A DNA stretch of 64,000 bases from Virgibacillus proomii (lineage in GTDB: Bacteria; Bacillota; Bacilli; Bacillales; Amphibacillaceae), in assembly GCF_900162615.1 (NCBI RefSeq), contig NZ_FUFN01000009.1, positions 684,520 to 748,519 of the forward strand. The letters run 5' to 3'. A model generated the notes under the pieces. It ran no database searches, was not told the origin of the DNA, and saw nothing but the letters and a program-made list of their open reading frames with translations. The position numbers and the translations under genes were made by a program. This document shows, one piece after another, positions 8,165-16,707 of the stretch (positions within the stretch are counted from its first letter, which is position 1; every line of letters begins with the position of its first letter).

Positions 8165-9451
8165 TTAAGAGTTCTGCAGCTCCTGTACTTCTTGTTCAGT
8201 CATTTCATCACGCCAAATTTTAGCGCCAAGATTTGTTAATTTCTCTGTGATATTTTCATAGCCACGATCGATATGATCGAGACCCGTAATTTCTGTAATT
8301 CCTTCTGCCATTAGACCGGCAATTATTAACGAAGCTCCAGCACGAAGATCTGTTGCATTTACTTTTGCTCCTTGTAATTTTACAGGACCTGTAACAATAG
8401 CTGACCCACCTTCTACTTTAATCGAAGCATTCATTCTTCTTAACTCATCAATATGCTTCAATCTTGCAGAATATATCGTATCTGTTACGACACCTGTATT
8501 ATCCGCCTTTGTTAACAAGGACGTAAACGGCTGTTGGAGATCGGTAGGAAATCCGGGGTAAACCAATGTTTTTATGTCAACACTTTTCAATAAACCTTTT
8601 GGTCTAATTAAGAGTGACTCATTGCTTTCTTCGATAGGAAGCCCCATCTCACGCAGCTTAGCTAATAAAGACTCTAAATGTGTAGGAATTACATTGTCGA
8701 TAACAACTTCTTTTCCCATAGCAGCAGCTGCAATTGCATATGTCCCTGCCTCAATACGATCCGGTATAATCGTATGACGGCATCCGCTCAAATGTGGAAC
8801 GCCTTCAATACGAATAACATCCGTACCCACACCTTTAATTTTTGCGCCCATATTGGAGAGTAATGTAGCTACATCAATAATTTCCGGTTCTTTAGCGGCA
8901 TTTTCAATAATCGTCTTTCCTTTAGCTTTGACAGCTGCTAGCATAATATTAATTGTTGCACCTACGCTTACAACATCTAAATAAATGCGTGCGCCAGTCA
9001 GCTCCTTAGCACGAAGATAAATTGCGCCCTGCTCATTTGTGACTTCTGCACCAAGTGCTTCAAACCCTTTTATATGCTGATCAATTGGACGTGGGCCTAA
9101 AAAGCAGCCGCCAGGAAGACCGATTACCGCTTTATTGAACTTACCGAGCATCGCACCCATAAAATAATACGATGCCCTAAGCTTTTTTACTTTTCCATTT
9201 GGAAGTGGCATGGCCACCATATTTGCAGGATCAATATTAACGGTTTGTCCATCCCAGGAAACCGATCCACCTATCTCTTCCAATAAATCACCAAGCGTAA
9301 ATACGTCAGAAATTTGTGGAAGTCCCTCAATTGTCACACTAGAATCAGCTAATATCGCTGCTGGCAACAATGCAACTGCACTATTTTTTGCTCCACTGAT
9401 TCTTACTTTGCCATTTAGTAGATGGCCACCTTCAACGAACATTTTTTGCAT
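8165..9451 (-). CDS. murA: UDP-GlcNAc 1-carboxyvinyltransferase (MurA2/MurZ type)
   Basis: Transfers enolpyruvate from PEP to UDP-N-acetylglucosamine, the first committed step of peptidoglycan synthesis. The ATG at 9451 gives 428 residues; an upstream TTG in frame (9472) would add seven, but ATG with GTGGGG seven bases before fits better. GAKN (residues 21-24) carries the conserved Lys/Asn, and the catalytic cysteine is Cys116 in GGCFLGPRP, the site attacked by fosfomycin. Position between tal and glpX matches the second MurA paralogue of Bacillaceae (murAB/murZ), so another murA probably exists elsewhere. Confidence 0.93.
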   Translation of the reverse strand: MQKMFVEGGHLLNGKVRISGAKNSAVALLPAAILADSSVTIEGLPQISDVFTLGDLLEEIGGSVSWDGQTVNIDPANMVAMPLPNGKVKKLRASYYFMGAMLGKFNKAVIGLPGGCFLGPRPIDQHIKGFEALGAEVTNEQGAIYLRAKELTGARIYLDVVSVGATINIMLAAVKAKGKTIIENAAKEPEIIDVATLLSNMGAKIKGVGTDVIRIEGVPHLSGCRHTIIPDRIEAGTYAIAAAAMGKEVVIDNVIPTHLESLLAKLREMGLPIEESNESLLIRPKGLLKSVDIKTLVYPGFPTDLQQPFTSLLTKADNTGVVTDTIYSARLKHIDELRRMNASIKVEGGSAIVTGPVKLQGAKVNATDLRAGASLIIAGLMAEGITEITGLDHIDRGYENITEKLTNLGAKIWRDEMTEQEVQELQNS

Positions 9452-9578
9452 ATAAAAACCCCACTTAGGCAAGGATCATGTGGATCCTAGTGTATGTCCA
9501 CACCACTTGCAATCTTTATCGCAGTGAATACAACTGCATTTGCTCCTTAGGTTGCGCTGTTTTTCCATTATTATGCAA

Positions 9579-10220
9579 TTAATTTTGTTTATTCCAATCT
9601 GCTAAGAATTTTTCAATTCCTTGGTCGGTTAACGGATGCTTAACAAGTTGCTCTAAAACCTTAAACGGAATTGTCGCAATATGTGCACCATGAAGAGCAG
9701 CTTCTATTACATGTAAAGGATGACGAATGGATGCAGCAATAATTTCTGTTTTAATATCGTGCTTTTCAAATATAGTAGCAATTGTTTGGATTAAATCCAT
9801 TCCATTATGACCGATATCATCTAAACGCCCCAGAAACGGTGATACATAGGTAGCACCTGCTCGAGCTGCAAGTAAAGCCTGATTTGCATTAAAAATAAGT
9901 GTAACATTCGTCTTAATATTTAAATCACTAAAGGTCTTTACTGCTTTTAAGCCTTCTAAAGTCATTGGAACTTTAACGGTAATATTTGGTGCAATAGCCG
10001 CTAATTCCTTTCCTTCACGAATCATACCTTCTGCGTCTTCAGAGATTACTTCGGCACTAACAGACCCAGAAACCTCTGCTGTAATTTCACGCAGACGATC
10101 ATGAAATGAAACATTCTCTTTTGCTACCAAACTTGGATTGGTTGTTACTCCATCCAGTACTCCTAAAGCATTAGCCTCACGGATCTCATCAATATTTGCT
10201 GTATCAATAAAAAACTTCAT
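9579..10220 (-). CDS. tal: Transaldolase, small (TalC/FSA-type)
   Basis: A 213-residue transaldolase of the short MipB/TalC class (B. subtilis YwjH), linking glycolysis and the pentose phosphate pathway by dihydroxyacetone transfer. The Schiff-base lysine is Lys83 in NITVKVPMT; TTNPS (26-30) and the SPFLGRLDDIG loop are conserved. AGGAGG lies just before the ATG. It is 35 bp downstream of fbaA in the same direction, consistent with co-transcription. Members of this short class can be transaldolases or fructose-6-phosphate aldolases; context favours transaldolase. Confidence 0.93.
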   Translation of the reverse strand: MKFFIDTANIDEIREANALGVLDGVTTNPSLVAKENVSFHDRLREITAEVSGSVSAEVISEDAEGMIREGKELAAIAPNITVKVPMTLEGLKAVKTFSDLNIKTNVTLIFNANQALLAARAGATYVSPFLGRLDDIGHNGMDLIQTIATIFEKHDIKTEIIAASIRHPLHVIEAALHGAHIATIPFKVLEQLVKHPLTDQGIEKFLADWNKQN

Positions 10221-10255
10221 TCATACCCCTCCTCCACATTTTGTTTGAAAACATC

Positions 10256-11113
10256 TTAAGCTTTTTGGGATGAGCCAAATTCACGCATTTTGCTAATAAC
10301 TGTTTCTTTAATTGCTTCTCTACCCGGTCCTAGATATTTACGTGGATCGTATAAATCAGGGCTTTCGTTCAACACTTCACGAACTTTTTTCGCTTGTGCA
10401 ATTTGGTTTTCTGTATTTACATTAATTTTTGCTGTACCTAAGGAAATGGCGCGTTGAATATCTTTTGTAGGAATACCAGTTCCTCCATGTAAAACTAATG
10501 GTATTTTTACCAAATCAAGAATTTCTTCCATTTCCTTAAACCCTAGATTAGGCTCTCCCTTATACGGTCCATGAACAGATCCAAGTGCTGGTGCAAGGCA
10601 ATCAATTCCAGTTGCATCAACTAGCTGTTTACATTCCTGAGGATCTGCATAAATAACACCGTCTGCTATAACATCATCTTCTTGTCCACCAACTGTACCT
10701 AATTCTGCTTCTACAGAAACGCCATGTAGATGAGCTAGTTCAACAACTTTTTTTGTAACCTCAATATTTTCTTCCAATGGATCATGTGATGCATCAATCA
10801 TTACTGATGTAAAGCCAGCATGAATAGCTTCTGCACATTTTGCAAAGCTAGATCCGTGATCTAAATGAATAGCTACTGGTACAGTTGTTTTATATGAATC
10901 CATAAGTGACTTTACCATTGCCACTACTACATTGAAACCACCCATATATCTTGCGGCACCTTCAGAAACACCTAAAATAACTGGAGACTTTTCTTCTGCT
11001 GCTGCCTGCAAAATTGCCTGCGCATATTCCAAGTTATTTAAGTTAAACTGACCTACCGCATAACCATTTTCTTTACCCTTTTCTAACATTTCTTTCATTG
11101 ATACTAATGGCAT
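10256..11113 (-). CDS. fbaA: Fructose-bisphosphate aldolase class II
   Basis: A 285-residue zinc-dependent aldolase that cleaves fructose 1,6-bisphosphate to glyceraldehyde 3-phosphate and DHAP. Zinc-ligand and catalytic residues lie in AIHLDHGSS (His83, Asp85, His86); VLHGGTG and NVNTENQ form the phosphate-binding part. AGAGGAGG precedes the ATG. It lies between spo0F and tal, the standard Bacillus order, and 101 bp after spo0F. Confidence 0.96.
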   Translation of the reverse strand: MPLVSMKEMLEKGKENGYAVGQFNLNNLEYAQAILQAAAEEKSPVILGVSEGAARYMGGFNVVVAMVKSLMDSYKTTVPVAIHLDHGSSFAKCAEAIHAGFTSVMIDASHDPLEENIEVTKKVVELAHLHGVSVEAELGTVGGQEDDVIADGVIYADPQECKQLVDATGIDCLAPALGSVHGPYKGEPNLGFKEMEEILDLVKIPLVLHGGTGIPTKDIQRAISLGTAKINVNTENQIAQAKKVREVLNESPDLYDPRKYLGPGREAIKETVISKMREFGSSQKA

Positions 11114-11214
11114 GTATATCCTCCTCTTAGATGAACATTACACCTATGTCAAAATAAATTACACTATAAGAATACCAACAACCGTCCAAAGGCGCAACAA
11201 TACTTTATTTTATT

Positions 11215-11574
11215 TTAACCAAGAATCGAATTTACAACCCGACATACTTCCTTAATATTAAACGGTTTGCCTATAATCGTTACAATATTAGCACATTCTA
11301 TATTGTCAGCAAGGACAGCTTCACACATTCCGCTCATCATAATAGTAGGAATGCAATGGTTTGTTTTCTTTATTTGCCGCAATACTTCTATACCGTTAAA
11401 AATTGGCAAATGGTAATCGATCATTAATAAATGAAAAGTAAAAGAATTAATTTTATCTATACACTCTTTACCATTATTGGCAGTCTCCACATAATAACCC
11501 TCTTCAGTAAGAATATCTTTCAGGAGCATACAGATTCCCGGTTGGTCATCAACAACTAGGATTGCTTTTTCCAT
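11215..11574 (-). CDS. spo0F: Sporulation response regulator Spo0F
   Basis: A 119-residue single-domain receiver, the phosphorelay intermediate that takes phosphate from sporulation kinases and passes it to Spo0B. Acidic pocket Asp9/Asp10 (VVDDQPGI), phosphoacceptor Asp53 (LLMIDYHLP) and Lys in GKPFNI are present; the switch residue is Ser in MMSGM. There is no output domain. It is more diverged from B. subtilis Spo0F than its neighbours are from theirs, but the fbaA-side position supports the name. A sigma-H-like promoter lies upstream (11616-11646), and AAAGGGGAAG precedes the ATG. Confidence 0.85.
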   Translation of the reverse strand: MEKAILVVDDQPGICMLLKDILTEEGYYVETANNGKECIDKINSFTFHLLMIDYHLPIFNGIEVLRQIKKTNHCIPTIMMSGMCEAVLADNIECANIVTIIGKPFNIKEVCRVVNSILG

Positions 11575-11615
11575 TTATAGACTTCCCCTTTCTAAAGCAT
11601 TTGTCCCCCAACACT

Positions 11616-11646
11616 AATATTCGCTATCAATTGCTAGATATCCTGC
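11616..11646 (-). promoter_or_regulatory. Sigma-H-type promoter for spo0F
   Basis: On the minus strand GCAGGATAT (11638-11646) fits the sigma-H -35 pattern RNAGGAWWW, and AGCGAATATT (11616-11625) fits the -10 pattern RNNGAATWW, with 12 bases between. B. subtilis spo0F is known to use sigma-H; the match here is by eye. Confidence 0.6.
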
Positions 11647-11854
11647 AATTTCTACGGGTTTTGCCAAATAAAGAAGAGTGAATAATAATGAAGTCTTAAG
11701 TTCATGTTCAAAAAGATAAGTTAAATTTTTTTCACTAAGGCTTTTTTCTCCGAAAGAGTAAATCAAGGGCTAACCCCGAAGTATCGCTGAAGAAGTTTTT
11801 CTTATCCAGCTAAATTTCGACGTAAAAATCTCATGTAAATGACTGTAAATGAAA

Positions 11855-11925
11855 AAGAGCTGAGACATAAGCAGATACTAAATAGCACAAACCGAACAAT
11901 TCATTTATAATTGTTCGGTTTGTTT
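11855..11925. repeat. Small inverted-repeat element, AGCTGAGACA type
   Basis: AGCTGAGACATAAGCAG is followed by inverted arms CAAACCGAACAAT and ATTGTTCGGTTTG. The leader is shared with 1573-1585, where a different palindrome follows. Confidence 0.5.
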
Positions 11926-11931
11926 GTGTTT

Positions 11932-12205
11932 AGAAAAACTTGGCTTGTCGCAAGTCTTTAGCGAAAGCCATCGTTTTTCTTATACTATAAAGTGAAACTT
12001 CATTCAGTAGGAGTTTTCTTCCATCTCCTACTGAATGTTAGTACCGCAAGGGTATGACCTAAAGGCCCTTAAACGAATCGGGCATTTAGGTGCCGTCTTC
12101 TCCCACTTAGACCCTTTTGTATCAACTCCAAGATTTTGAAGTGGGAGTCTTACGGCACCTTACATGCGGGATAAAGCCTAAAATTTTATACTTTACTATA
12201 GTACT
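11932..12205 (+). repeat. Composite repeat: outer module with core inserted
   Basis: Second filled outer module. Core at 11986-12176 (191 bp) with TATAAAG at its left edge and GATAAAG at its right; then the outer right half CCTAAAATTTTATACTTTAC. Stem pairs GGTGCCGT/ACGGCACC and CTCCCACTT/AAGTGGGAG and hairpin ATTCAGTAGGAG/CTCCTACTGAAT are perfect. It sits between spo0F and pyrG. Confidence 0.85.
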
Positions 12206-12272
12206 AGGACGATTTATGGTTCGTTTTTTAATCAGCTGTTTTTTTGTTCTAGCCCCTTCTTTATTTTTTTTA

Positions 12273-13883
12273 TTATTTAGCGTTTTGATACTCTAAGGCA
12301 GCACCGATAAACCCTTTAAATAAAGGTTGTGGTCTAGTCGGTCTAGATGTAAATTCCGGATGAAATTGACATGCTACAAACCACGGATGATCGGCAATTT
12401 CAATTGTTTCAACAAGACGGCCATCAGGACTTGTACCGGAAAAGACGAATCCATGATGAATCATTTGCTCCCGGTAAACATTGTTAAACTCATAACGATG
12501 ACGATGTCGCTCTTCAATACAATCTGCACCATTATAGGCTGCTTTTGTTTTGGTATTATCTTTTAATTTACATGGATAAGCGCCAAGTCGTAAAGTTCCC
12601 CCTAGATTGGCAATGTCCTTCTGATCCGGGAGTAAATCAATAATCGGATGTGGTGTATTTGGATCAATCTCTGTTGAATGAGCACTTTCAAGCCCTACAA
12701 CATTACGAGCAAATTCCACCGTAGCTAATTGCATCCCTAAACAAATACCTAAAAATGGGATCTTATTTTCTCTTGCATGTTGAATGGCGATAATTTTACC
12801 ATCGATTCCTCGGTCACCGAAACCACCGGGAACGAGAATACCATCCACATTTTCTAGCTCTTGATGAATCGTTTGTTCATCAAGCTGCTCTGAGTTAATC
12901 CAATGTACATGAATATCCGAATCAAATACAAATCCAGCATGTTTTAATGCTTCTACGACAGACAAATATGCATCAGGTAATTCAACATATTTTCCTACAA
13001 GCGCAATATCAACTTGCTTTGATAAATGCCGTACTCTATTAAGCAATTCCTTCCACTCACCCATATCCGCTTCTTGGCACTTTAAACCAAAGTGATTGCA
13101 TGTGAGTTGATCTAACTGCTGTTCTTGCAAAGAAATTGGTATCTGATAAAGTGTATCAGCATCTATCATCTCAATCACTGCTTTTTCATTAATATCACAA
13201 AACAGAGCAATTTTTTCTTTCATTTCCTTACTAATCGCCTGTTCTGTTCGTAAAACAATAACATCAGGTTGAATACCAAGAGAGCGCAATTCCTTCACAC
13301 TATGTTGGGTTGGTTTGGTTTTCATCTCACCAGCTGCTTTAATATATGGAACAAGTGTACAGTGAATATACATGACGCTATCTCTGCCAACATCCTTCTT
13401 AATTTGACGAATTGCTTCCAAAAAAGGTAATGATTCGATATCACCAACCGTACCGCCGATTTCCGTAATCACAATATCTGCTTCTGTTGCTTCCCCTGCG
13501 CGAAATACCTGTTCTTTTATTTCATTCGTGATGTGTGGAATAACTTGAACTGTTCCACCTAAATAATCACCACGGCGCTCCTTACGAATAACGCTGGAAT
13601 ATACCTTTCCTGTTGTAATATTGCTATATTTATTCAAGTTAATATCAATAAACCGTTCATAATGGCCTAAGTCTAAATCGGTCTCTGCACCATCCTCTGT
13701 GACATAAACTTCCCCATGCTGGTAAGGGCTCATTGTTCCAGGATCGACATTAATATAAGGATCAAATTTTTGGATCGTAACTTTTAAACCGCGATTTTTT
13801 AGTAATCGTCCCAGTGAAGCTGCTGTAATTCCCTTCCCTAATGAAGATACAACGCCTCCAGTAACAAAAATATATTTAGTCAT
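12273..13883 (-). CDS. pyrG: CTP synthase
   Basis: A 536-residue enzyme making CTP from UTP, ATP and glutamine. The N-terminal synthase domain (1-265) opens with YIFVTGGVVSSLGKGI and has the GGTVGDIE motif; the C-terminal class I glutamine amidotransferase has catalytic Cys381 (LGICLGMQ), His508 and Glu510 (HPEF). Full length for the family. The leader carries a GGGCTC start and an attenuator (14167-14257), so expression is probably controlled by CTP as in B. subtilis. rpoE lies upstream in the same direction. Confidence 0.97.
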   Translation of the reverse strand: MTKYIFVTGGVVSSLGKGITAASLGRLLKNRGLKVTIQKFDPYINVDPGTMSPYQHGEVYVTEDGAETDLDLGHYERFIDINLNKYSNITTGKVYSSVIRKERRGDYLGGTVQVIPHITNEIKEQVFRAGEATEADIVITEIGGTVGDIESLPFLEAIRQIKKDVGRDSVMYIHCTLVPYIKAAGEMKTKPTQHSVKELRSLGIQPDVIVLRTEQAISKEMKEKIALFCDINEKAVIEMIDADTLYQIPISLQEQQLDQLTCNHFGLKCQEADMGEWKELLNRVRHLSKQVDIALVGKYVELPDAYLSVVEALKHAGFVFDSDIHVHWINSEQLDEQTIHQELENVDGILVPGGFGDRGIDGKIIAIQHARENKIPFLGICLGMQLATVEFARNVVGLESAHSTEIDPNTPHPIIDLLPDQKDIANLGGTLRLGAYPCKLKDNTKTKAAYNGADCIEERHRHRYEFNNVYREQMIHHGFVFSGTSPDGRLVETIEIADHPWFVACQFHPEFTSRPTRPQPLFKGFIGAALEYQNAK

Positions 13884-14166
13884 CTTACTCCCTCTTTCTC
13901 TATATTTTTATTAAATCAAAGGTTTTTTTAGGAATTTAGCTCTTTATAAATAATTGCATACTAGTCACAAATAAGACCATACATGAATTTTTCAGATAAG
14001 GAATCCCAAGTAAATTTCCGTTAGTATTGATTTGATTTTAATCATTCTTAAACTGTCTAATTAACATAAGCTAACAATACTTTTTCTCTCATATTTTGGG
14101 ATGCACTAAGAATTTTAATCGTGTTATCTGTTGTCTTTATCATGCACAAGGTGACAATAAAATAAT

Positions 14167-14221
14167 AAAAGCGCCTCCCCAACTGCTGGGGAAACGCTTT
14201 GATAATTAATTGAAAGAGCCC
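14167..14221 (-). promoter_or_regulatory. pyrG leader: GGGCTC start and attenuator hairpin
   Basis: The predicted transcript starts GGGCTC (from 14221 downwards). About 20 bases later comes a hairpin, AAAGCGTTTCCCC pairing with GGGGAGGCGCTTT around a short loop, followed by a T-rich run. In B. subtilis low CTP causes repeated G addition at the GGGC start, and the G-tail pairs with the pyrimidine-rich 5' arm, preventing termination. The TTTCCCC arm here fits that model. Seen: start, hairpin. Inferred: mechanism. Confidence 0.8.
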
Positions 14222-14228
14222 AAGTTAA

Positions 14229-14257
14229 ATTGTACTGATCTCAAATAAAAAAGTCAA
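14229..14257 (-). promoter_or_regulatory. pyrG sigma-A promoter
   Basis: On the minus strand TTGACT (14252-14257), a 17-base spacer, TACAAT (14229-14234), then seven bases to the GGGCTC start at 14221. Confidence 0.75.
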
Positions 14258-14300
14258 GACTCCAAGAACTGCCATCCACTCTAAAAATTAAATACTTCCT

Positions 14301-14825
14301 TTACTTTTTTTCCTTATCATCTAAGTAATCTTCATCCACCAATTCTTCATCTTCTTCTATTTTCTCGTCATAGTCCTCATCATAATCCTCATCGAAGGCT
14401 TCATCATAATCTTCATCTTCTTCAAAATCTTCTTCTACGAAATCTTCATCAAAAATTTCAATTTCATCATCAACAATATCCAGTTCTTCCTCTATTTCCT
14501 CTTCTGACTTTTGCCTCACCTTTTTCTTCCTTTTTGGAGTTACGTGGACTACTTCGTCCATTTGTTCAACAGGATACCAACGTTTCAGCCCCCACATATT
14601 ATCTCCTGTTGTCAAAAATCTGCCATCCACATTTAAATCCGTATAAAATTGAGCAATTAGATCCCGTTTTTGTTGTTTAGTAAAACCTTTTAAATCTGCT
14701 GCCTGTTCAAATATGTCCTTAAAATGAATAGCTTTCTTTTCTTCTAACATTAATAAAGTAGCTAATTCAATCATTGACATTTTTTGAATTTCTTCGTGGC
14801 TATATTTTTTTAAGCTCACGGTCAT
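14301..14825 (-). CDS. rpoE: RNA polymerase delta subunit
   Basis: A 174-residue delta subunit, which binds RNA polymerase and promotes recycling and sensitivity to initiating NTP levels in Gram-positive bacteria. A folded HARE-HTH domain covers about residues 1-90 (SMIELATLLMLEEKKAIHFKDI; GDNMWGLKRWYP), followed by a short basic patch (PKRKKKVRQK, about 97-106) and a long disordered Asp/Glu tail to the end. This domain layout is diagnostic. It lies upstream of pyrG, as in B. subtilis. Confidence 0.96.
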   Translation of the reverse strand: MTVSLKKYSHEEIQKMSMIELATLLMLEEKKAIHFKDIFEQAADLKGFTKQQKRDLIAQFYTDLNVDGRFLTTGDNMWGLKRWYPVEQMDEVVHVTPKRKKKVRQKSEEEIEEELDIVDDEIEIFDEDFVEEDFEEDEDYDEAFDEDYDEDYDEKIEEDEELVDEDYLDDKEKK

Positions 14826-14868
14826 GCACTCCCTTTACTTATATTAATAACTTTGCTACTTAACTTTA

Positions 14869-15034
14869 ATAAAGTGAATCTTCAATCAGTGGGGATTTGC
14901 TTTTATCCCACACCGATTATTGGAATGAACAGAATCGGGCATTTAACTTGCAGTTGGGCCCTCCACTTATCTTCCAGGTTTTACCTTGTTACATGGAAGT
15001 AGAGGTCTTACTACAAGTTACATGTAGGATAAAA
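14869..15034 (+). repeat. Core repeat element, diverged copy
   Basis: Runs from ATAAAGTGAATCTTC to CATGTAGGATAAAA. The usual GGTGCC/GGCACC stem is replaced by TAACTTG pairing with CAAGTTA, while the apical CTCCACTT/AAGTAGAG stem keeps most pairs. It abuts the upstream side of rpoE. Confidence 0.7.
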
Positions 15035-15297
15035 GTTAAACTTCAATCTATAGCTGATTCTTTCGCACATGGAAGTAGCAGTTAAATCAATCTACTATTG
15101 AAGTACTGCTAACTCCATCGTATTCACGCTTTGTTGTTAAACTAACATTTAGGTAAAAGTCTTAAGAACAATTAGATACTGAAATAATTTACATATATCT
15201 AACGTCTTTATACCAATAACCATACCATACATTATAAACAATTCTATAGGGTTTATGCTAGAGATAAAGCAGAAAAAAATAAAACCACAGTAACTTT
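15035..15297. other. Intergenic AT-rich DNA
   Basis: No gene or hairpin of note between two repeat elements. Confidence 0.4.
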
Positions 15298-15690
15298 AGA
15301 AAAACTTGGCTTGTCGCCAAGCCTTTATGCGAAAGCTATCGTTTTTCTTATACGATAAAATGAAGCTTTATTCAAGTATTGCTTTTCTTCTTGAAAAAGA
15401 AAAACGCTTTTCCTGCTTGCGATGCGTCGCTGCCGTAATCTTTCTTATCTGTCACCCCAAACGAATTGGGAATTTAGGAGCCGTTTCTCTTATAAAGTTT
15501 GAAAAAGTAATAAGCAGATTTTTTACATGAGAAAAATACAGCTCCTTACATTCGGAATAAAGGAGCCGATGTAGACTTACCGTAGGGAGAAGAGCGAAGT
15601 TCGCTTCAGCTTGAGCGCTTAAACTAGACGACGAGGCTACTTTCAGAAAAAACATCCATATGCAAAAACATATCAATCAATTCCTAGACA
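15298..15690 (+). repeat. Composite repeat: outer left half, core variant B, module E
   Basis: Outer left half from 15298, core variant B at 15354-15562 (with the GCGATGCGTCGC mini-hairpin and TTTAGGAGCC paired to AGCTCC), then module E from GAGCCGATGTAGAC (15563) to CCTAGACAAAAATA (about 15690). Variant B replaces the GGGTATGACC segment of variant A. Confidence 0.8.
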
Positions 15691-15887
15691 AAAATAAGAT
15701 TGAAAGGAAAGGAACCTTTATTACTTCGTTGTACTTTAAAAATTCCGAAGTCAATATTAACTTCTCCGCTAAATTTTTTACATTGTTAACAGCTTTTTAT
15801 GCATGCATTCCAGCCTAATTGTTCTATACAAATCTAAAATTCACCAAGTCTATTTCATTTGAAAACTAGTGCGTTTTACATGTAAAA

Positions 15888-15919
15888 AGCCTTGTATGAA
15901 CCTATACTCATACAAGGCT
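15888..15919 (-). terminator. Terminator of the fad cluster
   Basis: Perfect 12-base arms AGCCTTGTATGA and TCATACAAGGCT, followed by TTTTTAC on the minus strand, 119 bp after the tetR stop. The region 15691-15887 holds nothing else I can name. Confidence 0.8.
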
Positions 15920-16037
15920 CTAAAAGACATATCAAAAATTCCCCTTTATTATCTCTGTGTAGGAATAACCCGTTTTAAAAGGTTATTCCATACGTTCATT
16001 AATACTTTTTTGTTGTCTTGGTTCTTTATACTTTTCT

Positions 16038-16664
16038 TTAAACACTCTCTTTATATCCCTTAATAGAATTCATTAAATAATGGATTTGGTAATCTGTATA
16101 TTCCTCAAGTGTGAATTGCTTTTGCAGCATCCATCTTCTAAATGCCCACATTTGTCCAATAATAAATATGTTATTAGCTAAAAGTTTACGTTTTCGAGGG
16201 GACAATGAATCCGGAAAAGAAGCCACTATTAACCGCTCTAATATAGCTAGCATATCCCATTCTTTTTTTAACACATATTCTTTACTCTCATTTTTTAATG
16301 ATTTCACTTCTTGATACATGATTAGCACTTCTTCTTGCATTTCATCCATTAAATAAAAGTATGACCGAATTACATTCATGAAATGCTCTGCGGAAGAATT
16401 ATTCAAATCTATTTGCGCTTCCAATCGCTTACGAACTTGAAGATAAATGGAATCACAAACAAGAAATAAAACATCTTCTTTTGTTCGTATATATTCATAT
16501 AATGTTCCAATACTAAAACCGGCTGCTTTGGCAATTTCCCTAGTTGTAGTCCGATGAAACCCTTTATCTTTAAATAAGGTAATGGCTCCTTTTATAATTT
16601 GATTCCGACGCTTTTCAATTAAGGATTGATCTTTTATGGAAGAAAGAATTGAATCCTTCTGCAT
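16038..16664 (-). CDS. TetR-family regulator of the fatty-acid oxidation cluster
   Basis: A 208-residue TetR-type repressor. The helix-turn-helix lies at about residues 24-66, with TTREIAKAAGFSIGTLYEYIRTKEDVL as its core (quoted by position, about 39-65); the rest is an all-helical ligand-binding domain that probably senses acyl-CoA, given its place as last gene of the cluster 44 bp after an acyl-CoA dehydrogenase. Palindromes at 21132-21147 and 23653-23666 are candidate operators. It is not clearly B. subtilis FadR itself. GGAGG precedes the ATG. Confidence 0.85.
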   Translation of the reverse strand: MQKDSILSSIKDQSLIEKRRNQIIKGAITLFKDKGFHRTTTREIAKAAGFSIGTLYEYIRTKEDVLFLVCDSIYLQVRKRLEAQIDLNNSSAEHFMNVIRSYFYLMDEMQEEVLIMYQEVKSLKNESKEYVLKKEWDMLAILERLIVASFPDSLSPRKRKLLANNIFIIGQMWAFRRWMLQKQFTLEEYTDYQIHYLMNSIKGYKESV

Positions 16665-16707
16665 TCCATTACCTCCTTATTTGTTCAACTTTAATACTTT
16701 CCTTGAC

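Noticed and set aside
8051..8239. Plus-strand 62-codon open frame before murA
   Set aside because: It overlaps the murA 3' end in antisense and decayed repeat DNA; no coding evidence.
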